Shown here piece after piece: positions 32,557-44,074 of a DNA stretch of 64,000 nucleotides. The notes under the pieces were generated by a model. The model was given only the letters and a program-made list of their open reading frames with translations. It searched no databases and was not told where the DNA came from. The translations under genes were made by a program, and so were the position numbers. Source of the stretch: Phytophthora hibernalis (lineage: Eukaryota; Oomycota; Peronosporomycetes; Peronosporales; Peronosporaceae); the NCBI GenBank assembly GCA_012656075.1, contig JAAKBF010000403.1, positions 806,001 through 870,000 of the forward strand. The letters run 5' to 3'. The stretch's first letter is position 1. Each line of letters begins with the position of its first letter.

Positions 32557-32978
32557 AGTGTGTATTGATGGTACCAACGATGGTGACCTGGCCGCTGCTC
32601 TAGCGAACTTCACTTCAACCTAGAACCGACGACTGTCACAGTGTGACATAAGGTGTTTGTTTGGGTGGCAGTGGTTTTATACATGGAATGACACATCTTG
32701 GCAGTGCCAGAAACTCGGTCAGTGACCGATGTGACCGTGTCACAGCTGACGTGGCTGTAGCCATAACATATTTCAATACATAATACTAAACTGAAATAGT
32801 GACATGAGAAGTGAAGTATGATGACGCACCCGATAGTCTGCGTCGCAGACTGCGAACAAGCTGTGAGCAAGACTGGGGGAATTGTAGCGTGGGGCTCAGG
32901 TTGAAAGACTTGCTCTCATTGCACTTTGATCAGTGACTGCGGTTGCAGTCCTGCCTATGAGAGTATGAGACTCGACGT
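32557..32978. other. 3' region of the gypsy remnant, possible LTR
   Basis: There is no coding sequence. A candidate LTR start TGTGACATAAGG lies at about 32642, after the integrase remnant, but no second copy was found to confirm it. Confidence 0.3.
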
Positions 32979-33104
32979 AGTCACTTAGACTCTCTCGTGG
33001 TCACTCATGTTCCAGGTACAAGCCCTATGGATGGGTTGTATAGTGAAAGGTTTTTAGACTGTTGTTTTCCTTCTCGTGCACGGCACGTATGTTTTGAATA
33101 TCAC
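32979..33104 (+). repeat. Left arm of a 126-bp inverted repeat
   Basis: AGTCACTTAGACTCTCTCGT and the bases after it to 33104 are matched, nearly perfectly, by the reverse complement of 33338-33464. The spacer of 233 bp contains another perfect 9-bp hairpin, CCTAACAGC and GCTGTTAGG, near 33313-33336. Confidence 0.85.
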
Positions 33105-33337
33105 TTTATGTTTTACTACCACCTGCTCAAGTCTTTGTTGTCTAATCGATCCCCACACTACCTCGCAGCGCCAAAGCTGTTAATAATAACCAACGCGAAT
33201 GATATCCGACGCTTCCTCTGCCGTATACGCCTTTTCTGAGGTATGTGCGTGCAACCTGTCCACCACTCCTCACAGAGATTAGTTATTATCAACTCAACGC
33301 TTGGGCTCATAACCTAACAGCTTAGGCGCTGTTAGGT

Positions 33338-33464
33338 GTGATATTCAATACACACGTGCCGTGCACGAGGAGAAAAACAACAGTCTAAAAACCCTTTCAC
33401 TATACAACCCATCCATAGGGCTTGTACCTGGAACATGAGTGACCACGAGAGAGTCTAAGTGACT
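33338..33464 (-). repeat. Right arm of the inverted repeat
   Basis: This is the reverse-complement partner of 32979-33104. It lies between the plus-oriented integrase remnant and the minus-oriented protease-RNase H remnant, as would be expected at an inversion joint or between two oppositely oriented LTR pieces. Confidence 0.85.
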
Positions 33465-33510
33465 TGCAGTAGGAATCCAAATAGGGTCCTCGAACCATTT
33501 CACACCATTA

Positions 33511-35678
33511 TCATCTTTCACACAACTCGCTGGGGCAGTTCTCGCGTGCGCTGTCTGTGTCGCAGCTATCTCTCTTAGCGTAGGCTAAGTAAATCCATCT
33601 TGATCCAATGGACGCAACACTGGCTGCCGCGATACACGAACCTGTGATCGTGTAACTCTCTTGAACGCCACAGTAGTCGTAGGCGAACTTCCACCCCAAC
33701 GACTAATCATATCGGCCCACAGGTTGTTGGCTCCTACAATGTGCACAATGGTGTATCGAAACTCCATCAGTTTTACCGAGCCAGCGAAGCAGTTTACCTC
33801 TGACATGCTTCTTAATCTAGTGGCCGGATGCAAATACGTGAATCAGGTTTCGATGGCCACAAAAGACCTTGAAACCACCAGGTCACAACAGCAAATAGTC
33901 TAAGTCCTCACAAGAGAGGGCAATAGGATATGCTTCCTTCTCAATGACGCTCCAGTGCTTCTGGGCGCCATGAAAAGTGCCACCCACATATGAACAGCTC
34001 GTGGTCTTGGTCAGTGACGGACACTCCAGGTTTCCAGACAGCAACTTGTGTCAAGATTGACGCCCATCCGTAGTCACTGGTGTCCACGAGCAAGGAAAAA
34101 TTGCTCCATCACGAGATAATTCTAGCTGCACTGACTTGTGCAGCAGCAGTTTGACATTGTAGAAGCTGTCTACCTCAACCTCGTTCAAATTCACCGATAT
34201 GCCTGAGGCAACCCGCTTCTTTTTCCGTTTTCCACTAAGTGCCACATCTAGTCGCTGCTGCAACGGCTGGGCAGTGCGGGCATAGTCAATGAGTGAGTCT
34301 CCCATCCAGTTAGCCGCGCAGATAAATTGTTGTAATTGCCCTGCTGTTGTCGGCAGAGGCATCGAGGAGAGTCCTTCGATCCTCTTAGGGTCATGGCGAA
34401 TGTCATTCTGGTCAATGACTTTTCCACACCAAGTTACAGACGTCTAATAGAGCGATGATTTCTTCAAACTCAGTTTCATTCCGAACTGGTGCACCAAATA
34501 AAACAGTTTCTCCAGAACCGATAGGTACTCTTCAATCGTGTCCGCAAAGAGCAGCAAGTCATCGATCAATATCAGTAAGAGCACATTGAGCAACTCCTCA
34601 AAGCAATCCTCCGTGGATACTTGAAAATGGAGAGCGCGGTCCCAACTTCCTTGCATGACACGTCTCGGAGTGAACACACCTTCGTCTGTCATGTACGAAA
34701 TCTTCTCCCTGCCCCCCTTTCCACTGCAAGCTGCCAAAAACTCCGGATGAAATCAAACAATCCATAGTGCTTCTTGCTTCGGGCGCGTTCCAGCCTGGAC
34801 TTCAGATTGGGCATCATCCCGGCAGTGGCTTCAGTCATCAAGTTGAGAGACTTGTAGTCGACCGCTTGCCGAAAGTCATCCATCTTTGGCTTCCGGAGGG
34901 GAAAGCAGCACATGCCCAACGGCTACTTGTTTTTTGTATACCCAACCGAGCTCAACAAGCACCTTGTTGAACTCTTTCAGAAAGGTACTCTGAAGAGGTG
35001 CATACTGGCGAGCTTTGTAGCGGAACGGCTTCGCACCAGGTTTCAAATGCAGCTTGTACGGCGGAACCTTAGCAGGCGGGTCATTTCGTAGAACCAAACG
35101 CCAAATATCATGCTTCGTAGCGATGCGTCTCAATTCCTCCATCCACTTCTCTGGAAACCCTTCCGCAAGTGCCGCCGTAAGTAAGACTTCGATACCTTCA
35201 CGAATGTCCTCATCATCTTTGTGTTCTGGTCGGAAATCATCGTCGGCATCAGCGTCGTCATCCTGCTCTAGCCGATTACCTGCCAGTTGCTCCAACTGCC
35301 GGCCAACGTCAATGTCCAACGAGAGCAAGACATCGTTTCCGACAATAAACCCATCATCTTGCTCGATAATGAGGCAAGTCACTGGTTCAGCCGGTTCCAC
35401 AGAACCAGCAGCAGTATGCTGTCGAATTTGAAGTCGGACAGGCTCTAGGGCCTCCACGTCATGCCCACCAACTGCCTTGCCAATGACGCGTTTATCCAGG
35501 CGTGATGACTGCACATTTGGGTCAAGTCAAACAAGCTCATTGAAGTTGCTTCGACTAATCAAACACCAGTTCGATCCAGTGTCGGCACAGTACCGCAATT
35601 CCATGACCTTATTCAGCAGGATAAAGTTTACCCCACCAAGTCGCTCCTTGATTCGTTTCATTCGTCCATGTTCATGGC
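33511..35678 (-). pseudogene. Second-family gypsy protease-RT-RNase H remnant
   Basis: On minus, a protease with YCADTGSNW near 35595 is followed by RT pieces: FRYKARQYAPLQSTFLKEFN, FRQAVDYKSLNLMTEATAGM, and an active-site region LILIDDLLLFAD near 34565 with Leu in place of the usual Tyr/Phe. An RNase H region then ends LMEFRYTIVHIVGANNLWAD near 33700. Frames change at about 34900, 34720, 34440 and 34050. There is no integrase after it on this strand and no gag before it: at 35679 the sequence switches to the tRNA array. Confidence 0.8.
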
Positions 35679-36070
35679 CCTGCGGACACCCGCAGCGTCT
35701 CTCCCGCATCACTACCAGTCACACAGCTGGATGCAGCGTCTGCACTAGTCGCTTGACCGCCGCAACGTATGTTCCGCTCGCTAAGCCTCCCACACACAAC
35801 CCACAACCAACCCACACCACCACGTTCACTGATTGGTCTCTTACCCAGAATGTCGAGCGCCAAACCGACACAGATGTCCCCCTGGTCATATATTACCGCT
35901 GGGACATCGTTCAGCTCGCGTGTGGAAAATAAATTACCGACGCACAAAACGCAGCAACAACAGCCACCTGTGCACCACGCCTGATTGAGCGACAGAATGG
36001 TGGCGAACCTCGACGCACTGAGTACGCACGCACAAACGTCTCTCCCCAAGAGGACGAGGTCAATACGGAA

Positions 36071-36155
36071 TGGTATCTGTGGGGTTTGAACCCACGCAGA
36101 CTGGAATGTCTAGCGGATCTTAAGTCCGCCCCTTAGACCACTCGGGCAAGATACC
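36071..36155 (-). tRNA. tRNA-Leu(UAA), array copy 1
   Basis: This decodes UUA. On minus the acceptor stem GGTATCT pairs with AGATACC, followed by discriminator A; CCA is not encoded. The D-arm is CCC-GAGTGGTCTAA-GGG. The anticodon stem GCGGA/TCCGC encloses loop CTTAAGA with anticodon TAA. The class II variable arm has AGAC/GTCT paired. The T-arm is GTGGG-TTCAAAC-CCCAC. Box A-like TGCCCGAGTGG and box B GGTTCAAACCC are intact, and there is no intron. This copy has four C in the plus-strand run (four G on the tRNA), so it is 85 nt and lacks the residue between the D- and anticodon stems (position 26). No run of four T occurs until 122 bases past the 3' end. Confidence 0.95.
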
Positions 36156-36207
36156 AGGCCGAAACACCCCAAACCCTCCAAAACGGACGCGCCCTTTTCT
36201 AGCCCTC

Positions 36208-36223
36208 CTGCGGACACCCGCAG
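36208..36223. other. Perfect hairpin in each unit, upstream of the tRNA
   Basis: CTGCGG-ACAC-CCGCAG can form a 6-bp stem with a 4-base loop, 52 bases upstream of the tRNA 5' end in coding direction. It recurs in every unit; coordinates are for the first full spacer. Confidence 0.6.
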
Positions 36224-36400
36224 CGTCTCTCCCGCATCACTACCAGTCACACAGCTGGATGCAGCGTCTGCACTAGTCGCTTGACCGCCGCAACGTATGT
36301 TCCGCTCGCTAAGCCTCCCACACACAACCCACAACCAACTCACACCACCACGTTCACTGATTGGTCTCTTACCCAGAATGTCGAGCGCCAAACCGACACA

Positions 36401-36435
36401 GATGTCCCCTGGTCATATATTACCGCTGGGACATC
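36401..36435. other. Spaced dyad around CATATATTA in each unit
   Basis: GATGTCCC and GGGACATC form 8-bp arms around an AT-rich centre (GGTCATATATTACC, itself with GGT/ACC ends). The left arm contains the C-run that varies between four and five. It is present in all units; the function is unknown. Confidence 0.55.
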
Positions 36436-36597
36436 GTTCAGCTCGCGTGTGGAAAATAAATTACCGACGCACAAAACGCAGCAACAACAGCCACCTGTGC
36501 ACCACGCCTGATTGAGCGACAGAATGGTGGCGAACCTCGACGCACTGAGTACGCACGCACAAACGTCTCTCCCCAAGAGGACGAGGTCAATACGGAA

Positions 36598-36682
36598 TGG
36601 TATCTGTGGGGTTTGAACCCACGCAGACTGGAATGTCTAGCGGATCTTAAGTCCGCCCCTTAGACCACTCGGGCAAGATACC
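36598..36682 (-). tRNA. tRNA-Leu(UAA), array copy 2
   Basis: Four-C form, 85 nt. The spacer to its right has a unique extra T at 36712. Confidence 0.94.
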
Positions 36683-37126
36683 AGGCCGAAACACCCCAAA
36701 CCCTCCAAAACTGGACGCGCCCTTTTCTAGCCCTCCTGCGGACACCCGCAGCGTCTCTCCCGCATCACTACCAGTCACACAGCTGGATGCAGCGTCTGCA
36801 CTAGTCGCTTGACCGCCGCAACGTATGTTCCGCTCGCTAAGCCTCCCACACACAACCCACAACCAACTCACACCACCACGTTCACTGATTGGTCTCTTAC
36901 CCAGAATGTCGAGCGCCAAACCGACACAGATGTCCCCCTGGTCATATATTACCGCTGGGACATCGTTCAGCTCGCGTGTGGAAAATAAATTACCGACGCA
37001 CAAAACGCAGCAACAACAGCCACCTGTGCACCACGCCTGATTGAGCGACAGAATGGTGGCGAACCTCGACGCACTGAGTACGCACGCACAAACGTCTCTC
37101 CCCAAGAGGACGAGGTCAATACGGAA

Positions 37127-37212
37127 TGGTATCTGTGGGGTTTGAACCCACGCAGACTGGAATGTCTAGCGGATCTTAAGTCCGCCCCCTTAGACCACTC
37201 GGGCAAGATACC
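37127..37212 (-). tRNA. tRNA-Leu(UAA), array copy 3
   Basis: First five-C form, 86 nt, with position 26 present; this is the canonical structure. One C is missing from the spacer near 37248. Confidence 0.96.
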
Positions 37213-37653
37213 AGGCCGAAACACCCCAAACCCTCCAAAACGGACGCGCCTTTTCTAGCCCTCCTGCGGACACCCGCAGCGTCTCTCCCGCATCACTACC
37301 AGTCACACAGCTGGATGCAGCGTCTGCACTAGTCGCTTGACCGCCGCAACGTATGTTCCGCTCGCTAAGCCTCCCACACACAACCCACAACCAACTCACA
37401 CCACCACGTTCACTGATTGGTCTCTTACCCAGAATGTCGAGCGCCAAACCGACACAGATGTCCCCTGGTCATATATTACCGCTGGGACATCGTTCAGCTC
37501 GCGTGTGGAAAATAAATTACCGACGCACAAAACGCAGCAACAACAGCCACCTGTGCACCACGCCTGATTGAGCGACAGAATGGTGGCGAACCTCGACGCA
37601 CTGAGTACGCACGCACAAACGTCTCTCCCCAAGAGGACGAGGTCAATACGGAA

Positions 37654-37738
37654 TGGTATCTGTGGGGTTTGAACCCACGCAGACTGGAATGTCTAGCGGA
37701 TCTTAAGTCCGCCCCTTAGACCACTCGGGCAAGATACC
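37654..37738 (-). tRNA. tRNA-Leu(UAA), array copy 4
   Basis: Four-C form, 85 nt. The spacer to its right lacks one A near 37910. Confidence 0.94.
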
Positions 37739-38179
37739 AGGCCGAAACACCCCAAACCCTCCAAAACGGACGCGCCCTTTTCTAGCCCTCCTGCGGACAC
37801 CCGCAGCGTCTCTCCCGCATCACTACCAGTCACACAGCTGGATGCAGCGTCTGCACTAGTCGCTTGACCGCCGCAACGTATGTTCCGCTCGCTAAGCCTC
37901 CCACACACACCCACAACCAACTCACACCACCACGTTCACTGATTGGTCTCTTACCCAGAATGTCGAGCGCCAAACCGACACAGATGTCCCCTGGTCATAT
38001 ATTACCGCTGGGACATCGTTCAGCTCGCGTGTGGAAAATAAATTACCGACGCACAAAACGCAGCAACAACAGCCACCTGTGCACCACGCCTGATTGAGCG
38101 ACAGAATGGTGGCGAACCTCGACGCACTGAGTACGCACGCACAAACGTCTCTCCCCAAGAGGACGAGGTCAATACGGAA

Positions 38180-38264
38180 TGGTATCTGTGGGGTTTGAAC
38201 CCACGCAGACTGGAATGTCTAGCGGATCTTAAGTCCGCCCCTTAGACCACTCGGGCAAGATACC
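38180..38264 (-). tRNA. tRNA-Leu(UAA), array copy 5
   Basis: Four-C form, 85 nt; shortest spacing (526) from the previous copy. Confidence 0.94.
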
Positions 38265-38707
38265 AGGCCGAAACACCCCAAACCCTCCAAAACGGACGCG
38301 CCCTTTTCTAGCCCTCCTGCGGACACCCGCAGCGTCTCTCCCGCATCACTACCAGTCACACAGCTGGATGCAGCGTCTGCACTAGTCGCTTGACCGCCGC
38401 AACGTATGTTCCGCTCGCTAAGCCTCCCACACACAACCCACAACCAACTCACACCACCACGTTCACTGATTGGTCTCTTACCCAGAATGTCGAGCGCCAA
38501 ACCGACACAGATGTCCCCCTGGTCATATATTACCGCTGGGACATCGTTCAGCTCGCGTGTGGAAAATAAATTACCGACGCACAAAACGCAGCAACAACAG
38601 CCACCTGTGCACCACGCCTGATTGAGCGACAGAATGGTGGCGAACCTCGACGCACTGAGTACGCACGCACAAACGTCTCTCCCCAAGAGGACGAGGTCAA
38701 TACGGAA

Positions 38708-38792
38708 TGGTATCTGTGGGGTTTGAACCCACGCAGACTGGAATGTCTAGCGGATCTTAAGTCCGCCCCTTAGACCACTCGGGCAAGATACC
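38708..38792 (-). tRNA. tRNA-Leu(UAA), array copy 6
   Basis: Four-C form, 85 nt. Confidence 0.94.
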
Positions 38793-39235
38793 AGGCCGAA
38801 ACACCCCAAACCCTCCAAAACGGACGCGCCCTTTTCTAGCCCTCCTGCGGACACCCGCAGCGTCTCTCCCGCATCACTACCAGTCACACAGCTGGATGCA
38901 GCGTCTGCACTAGTCGCTTGACCGCCGCAACGTATGTTCCGCTCGCTAAGCCTCCCACACACAACCCACAACCAACTCACACCACCACGTTCACTGATTG
39001 GTCTCTTACCCAGAATGTCGAGCGCCAAACCGACACAGATGTCCCCCTGGTCATATATTACCGCTGGGACATCGTTCAGCTCGCGTGTGGAAAATAAATT
39101 ACCGACGCACAAAACGCAGCAACAACAGCCACCTGTGCACCACGCCTGATTGAGCGACAGAATGGTGGCGAACCTCGACGCACTGAGTACGCACGCACAA
39201 ACGTCTCTCCCCAAGAGGACGAGGTCAATACGGAA

Positions 39236-39321
39236 TGGTATCTGTGGGGTTTGAACCCACGCAGACTGGAATGTCTAGCGGATCTTAAGTCCGCCCCCTT
39301 AGACCACTCGGGCAAGATACC
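39236..39321 (-). tRNA. tRNA-Leu(UAA), array copy 7
   Basis: Five-C form, 86 nt. Confidence 0.96.
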
Positions 39322-39763
39322 AGGCCGAAACACCCCAAACCCTCCAAAACGGACGCGCCCTTTTCTAGCCCTCCTGCGGACACCCGCAGCGTCTCTCCCG
39401 CATCACTACCAGTCACACAGCTGGATGCAGCGTCTGCACTAGTCGCTTGACCGCCGCAACGTATGTTCCGCTCGCTAAGCCTCCCACACACAACCCACAA
39501 CCAACTCACACCACCACGTTCACTGATTGGTCTCTTACCCAGAATGTCGAGCGCCAAACCGACACAGATGTCCCCTGGTCATATATTACCGCTGGGACAT
39601 CGTTCAGCTCGCGTGTGGAAAATAAATTACCGACGCACAAAACGCAGCAACAACAGCCACCTGTGCACCACGCCTGATTGAGCGACAGAATGGTGGCGAA
39701 CCTCGACGCACTGAGTACGCACGCACAAACGTCTCTCCCCAAGAGGACGAGGTCAATACGGAA

Positions 39764-39849
39764 TGGTATCTGTGGGGTTTGAACCCACGCAGACTGGAAT
39801 GTCTAGCGGATCTTAAGTCCGCCCCCTTAGACCACTCGGGCAAGATACC
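39764..39849 (-). tRNA. tRNA-Leu(UAA), array copy 8
   Basis: Five-C form, 86 nt. Confidence 0.96.
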
Positions 39850-40292
39850 AGGCCGAAACACCCCAAACCCTCCAAAACGGACGCGCCCTTTTCTAGCCCT
39901 CCTGCGGACACCCGCAGCGTCTCTCCCGCATCACTACCAGTCACACAGCTGGATGCAGCGTCTGCACTAGTCGCTTGACCGCCGCAACGTATGTTCCGCT
40001 CGCTAAGCCTCCCACACACAACCCACAACCAACTCACACCACCACGTTCACTGATTGGTCTCTTACCCAGAATGTCGAGCGCCAAACCGACACAGATGTC
40101 CCCTGGTCATATATTACCGCTGGGACATCGTTCAGCTCGCGATGTGGAAAATAAATTACCGACGCACAAAACGCAGCAACAACAGCCACCTGTGCACCAC
40201 GCCTGATTGAGCGACAGAATGGTGGCGAACCTCGACGCACTGAGTACGCACGCACAAACGTCTCTCCCCAAGAGGACGAGGTCAATACGGAA

Positions 40293-40377
40293 TGGTATCT
40301 GTGGGGTTTGAACCCACGCAGACTGGAATGTCTAGCGGATCTTAAGTCCGCCCCTTAGACCACTCGGGCAAGATACC
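40293..40377 (-). tRNA. tRNA-Leu(UAA), array copy 9
   Basis: Four-C form, 85 nt. The spacer just left of it has an extra A at about 40142. Confidence 0.94.
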
Positions 40378-40819
40378 AGGCCGAAACACCCCAAACCCTC
40401 CAAAACGGACGCGCCCTTTTCTAGCCCTCCTGCGGACACCCGCAGCGTCTCTCCCGCATCACTACCAGTCACACAGCTGGATGCAGCGTCTGCACTAGTC
40501 GCTTGACCGCCGCAACGTATGTTCCGCTCGCTAAGCCTCCCACACACAACCCACAACCAACTCACACCACCACGTTCACTGATTGGTCTCTTACCCAGAA
40601 TGTCGAGCGCCAAACCGACACAGATGTCCCCTGGTCATATATTACCGCTGGGACATCGTTCAGCTCGCGTGTGGAAAATAAATTACCGACGCACAAAACG
40701 CAGCAACAACAGCCACCTGTGCACCACGCCTGATTGAGCGACAGAATGGTGGCGAACCTCGACGCACTGAGTACGCACGCACAAACGTCTCTCCCCAAGA
40801 GGACGAGGTCAATACGGAA

Positions 40820-40904
40820 TGGTATCTGTGGGGTTTGAACCCACGCAGACTGGAATGTCTAGCGGATCTTAAGTCCGCCCCTTAGACCACTCGGGCAAGA
40901 TACC
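40820..40904 (-). tRNA. tRNA-Leu(UAA), array copy 10
   Basis: Four-C form, 85 nt. Confidence 0.94.
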
Positions 40905-41347
40905 AGGCCGAAACACCCCAAACCCTCCAAAACGGACGCGCCCTTTTCTAGCCCTCCTGCGGACACCCGCAGCGTCTCTCCCGCATCACTACCAGTCACA
41001 CAGCTGGATGCAGCGTCTGCACTAGTCGCTTGACCGCCGCAACGTATGTTCCGCTCGCTAAGCCTCCCACACACAACCCACAACCAACTCACACCACCAC
41101 GTTCACTGATTGGTCTCTTACCCAGAATGTCGAGCGCCAAACCGACACAGATGTCCCCCTGGTCATATATTACCGCTGGGACATCGTTCAGCTCGCGTGT
41201 GGAAAATAAATTACCGACGCACAAAACGCAGCAACAACAGCCACCTGTGCACCACGCCTGATTGAGCGACAGAATGGTGGCGAACCTCGACGCACTGAGT
41301 ACGCACGCACAAACGTCTCTCCCCAAGAGGACGAGGTCAATACGGAA

Positions 41348-41432
41348 TGGTATCTGTGGGGTTTGAACCCACGCAGACTGGAATGTCTAGCGGATCTTAA
41401 GTCCGCCCCTTAGACCACTCGGGCAAGATACC
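41348..41432 (-). tRNA. tRNA-Leu(UAA), array copy 11
   Basis: Four-C form, 85 nt. Confidence 0.94.
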
Positions 41433-41875
41433 AGGCCGAAACACCCCAAACCCTCCAAAACGGACGCGCCCTTTTCTAGCCCTCCTGCGGACACCCGCAG
41501 CGTCTCTCCCGCATCACTACCAGTCACACAGCTGGATGCAGCGTCTGCACTAGTCGCTTGACCGCCGCAACGTATGTTCCGCTCGCTAAGCCTCCCACAC
41601 ACAACCCACAACCAACTCACACCACCACGTTCACTGATTGGTCTCTTACCCAGAATGTCGAGCGCCAAACCGACACAGATGTCCCCCTGGTCATATATTA
41701 CCGCTGGGACATCGTTCAGCTCGCGTGTGGAAAATAAATTACCGACGCACAAAACGCAGCAACAACAGCCACCTGTGCACCACGCCTGATTGAGCGACAG
41801 AATGGTGGCGAACCTCGACGCACTGAGTACGCACGCACAAACGTCTCTCCCCAAGAGGACGAGGTCAATACGGAA

Positions 41876-41961
41876 TGGTATCTGTGGGGTTTGAACCCAC
41901 GCAGACTGGAATGTCTAGCGGATCTTAAGTCCGCCCCCTTAGACCACTCGGGCAAGATACC
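41876..41961 (-). tRNA. tRNA-Leu(UAA), array copy 12
   Basis: Five-C form, 86 nt. Confidence 0.96.
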
Positions 41962-42403
41962 AGGCCGAAACACCCCAAACCCTCCAAAACGGACGCGCCC
42001 TTTTCTAGCCCTCCTGCGGACACCCGCAGCGTCTCTCCCGCATCACTACCAGTCACACAGCTGGATGCAGCGTCTGCACTAGTCGCTTGACCGCCGCAAC
42101 GTATGTTCCGCTCGCTAAGCCTCCCACACACAACCCACAACCAACTCACACCACCACGTTCACTGATTGGTCTCTTACCCAGAATGTCGAGCGCCAAACC
42201 GACACAGATGTCCCCTGGTCATATATTACCGCTGGGACATCGTTCAGCTCGCGTGTGGAAAATAAATTACCGACGCACAAAACGCAGCAACAACAGCCAC
42301 CTGTGCACCACGCCTGATTGAGCGACAGAATGGTGGCGAACCTCGACGCACTGAGTACGCACGCACAAACGTCTCTCCCCAAGAGGACGAGGTCAATACG
42401 GAA

Positions 42404-42489
42404 TGGTATCTGTGGGGTTTGAACCCACGCAGACTGGAATGTCTAGCGGATCTTAAGTCCGCCCCCTTAGACCACTCGGGCAAGATACC
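42404..42489 (-). tRNA. tRNA-Leu(UAA), array copy 13
   Basis: Five-C form, 86 nt. Confidence 0.96.
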
Positions 42490-42931
42490 AGGCCGAAACA
42501 CCCCAAACCCTCCAAAACGGACGCGCCCTTTTCTAGCCCTCCTGCGGACACCCGCAGCGTCTCTCCCGCATCACTACCAGTCACACAGCTGGATGCAGCG
42601 TCTGCACTAGTCGCTTGACCGCCGCAACGTATGTTCCGCTCGCTAAGCCTCCCACACACAACCCACAACCAACTCACACCACCACGTTCACTGATTGGTC
42701 TCTTACCCAGAATGTCGAGCGCCAAACCGACACAGATGTCCCCTGGTCATATATTACCGCTGGGACATCGTTCAGCTCGCGTGTGGAAAATAAATTACCG
42801 ACGCACAAAACGCAGCAACAACAGCCACCTGTGCACCACGCCTGATTGAGCGACAGAATGGTGGCGAACCTCGACGCACTGAGTACGCACGCACAAACGT
42901 CTCTCCCCAAGAGGACGAGGTCAATACGGAA

Positions 42932-43017
42932 TGGTATCTGTGGGGTTTGAACCCACGCAGACTGGAATGTCTAGCGGATCTTAAGTCCGCCCCCTTAGAC
43001 CACTCGGGCAAGATACC
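42932..43017 (-). tRNA. tRNA-Leu(UAA), array copy 14
   Basis: Five-C form, 86 nt. From the spacer right of this copy to copy 50 the second C-run is always five. Confidence 0.96.
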
Positions 43018-43460
43018 AGGCCGAAACACCCCAAACCCTCCAAAACGGACGCGCCCTTTTCTAGCCCTCCTGCGGACACCCGCAGCGTCTCTCCCGCATC
43101 ACTACCAGTCACACAGCTGGATGCAGCGTCTGCACTAGTCGCTTGACCGCCGCAACGTATGTTCCGCTCGCTAAGCCTCCCACACACAACCCACAACCAA
43201 CTCACACCACCACGTTCACTGATTGGTCTCTTACCCAGAATGTCGAGCGCCAAACCGACACAGATGTCCCCCTGGTCATATATTACCGCTGGGACATCGT
43301 TCAGCTCGCGTGTGGAAAATAAATTACCGACGCACAAAACGCAGCAACAACAGCCACCTGTGCACCACGCCTGATTGAGCGACAGAATGGTGGCGAACCT
43401 CGACGCACTGAGTACGCACGCACAAACGTCTCTCCCCAAGAGGACGAGGTCAATACGGAA

Positions 43461-43546
43461 TGGTATCTGTGGGGTTTGAACCCACGCAGACTGGAATGTC
43501 TAGCGGATCTTAAGTCCGCCCCCTTAGACCACTCGGGCAAGATACC
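43461..43546 (-). tRNA. tRNA-Leu(UAA), array copy 15
   Basis: Five-C form, 86 nt. Confidence 0.96.
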
Positions 43547-43989
43547 AGGCCGAAACACCCCAAACCCTCCAAAACGGACGCGCCCTTTTCTAGCCCTCCT
43601 GCGGACACCCGCAGCGTCTCTCCCGCATCACTACCAGTCACACAGCTGGATGCAGCGTCTGCACTAGTCGCTTGACCGCCGCAACGTATGTTCCGCTCGC
43701 TAAGCCTCCCACACACAACCCACAACCAACTCACACCACCACGTTCACTGATTGGTCTCTTACCCAGAATGTCGAGCGCCAAACCGACACAGATGTCCCC
43801 CTGGTCATATATTACCGCTGGGACATCGTTCAGCTCGCGTGTGGAAAATAAATTACCGACGCACAAAACGCAGCAACAACAGCCACCTGTGCACCACGCC
43901 TGATTGAGCGACAGAATGGTGGCGAACCTCGACGCACTGAGTACGCACGCACAAACGTCTCTCCCCAAGAGGACGAGGTCAATACGGAA

Positions 43990-44074
43990 TGGTATCTGTG
44001 GGGTTTGAACCCACGCAGACTGGAATGTCTAGCGGATCTTAAGTCCGCCCCTTAGACCACTCGGGCAAGATACC
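43990..44074 (-). tRNA. tRNA-Leu(UAA), array copy 16
   Basis: Four-C form, 85 nt. Confidence 0.94.

Noticed and set aside
36150..36190. Telomere-like CCCCAAACCCTCC beside each tRNA
   Set aside because: It is a single short run per unit, not a tandem TTTAGGG-type repeat.
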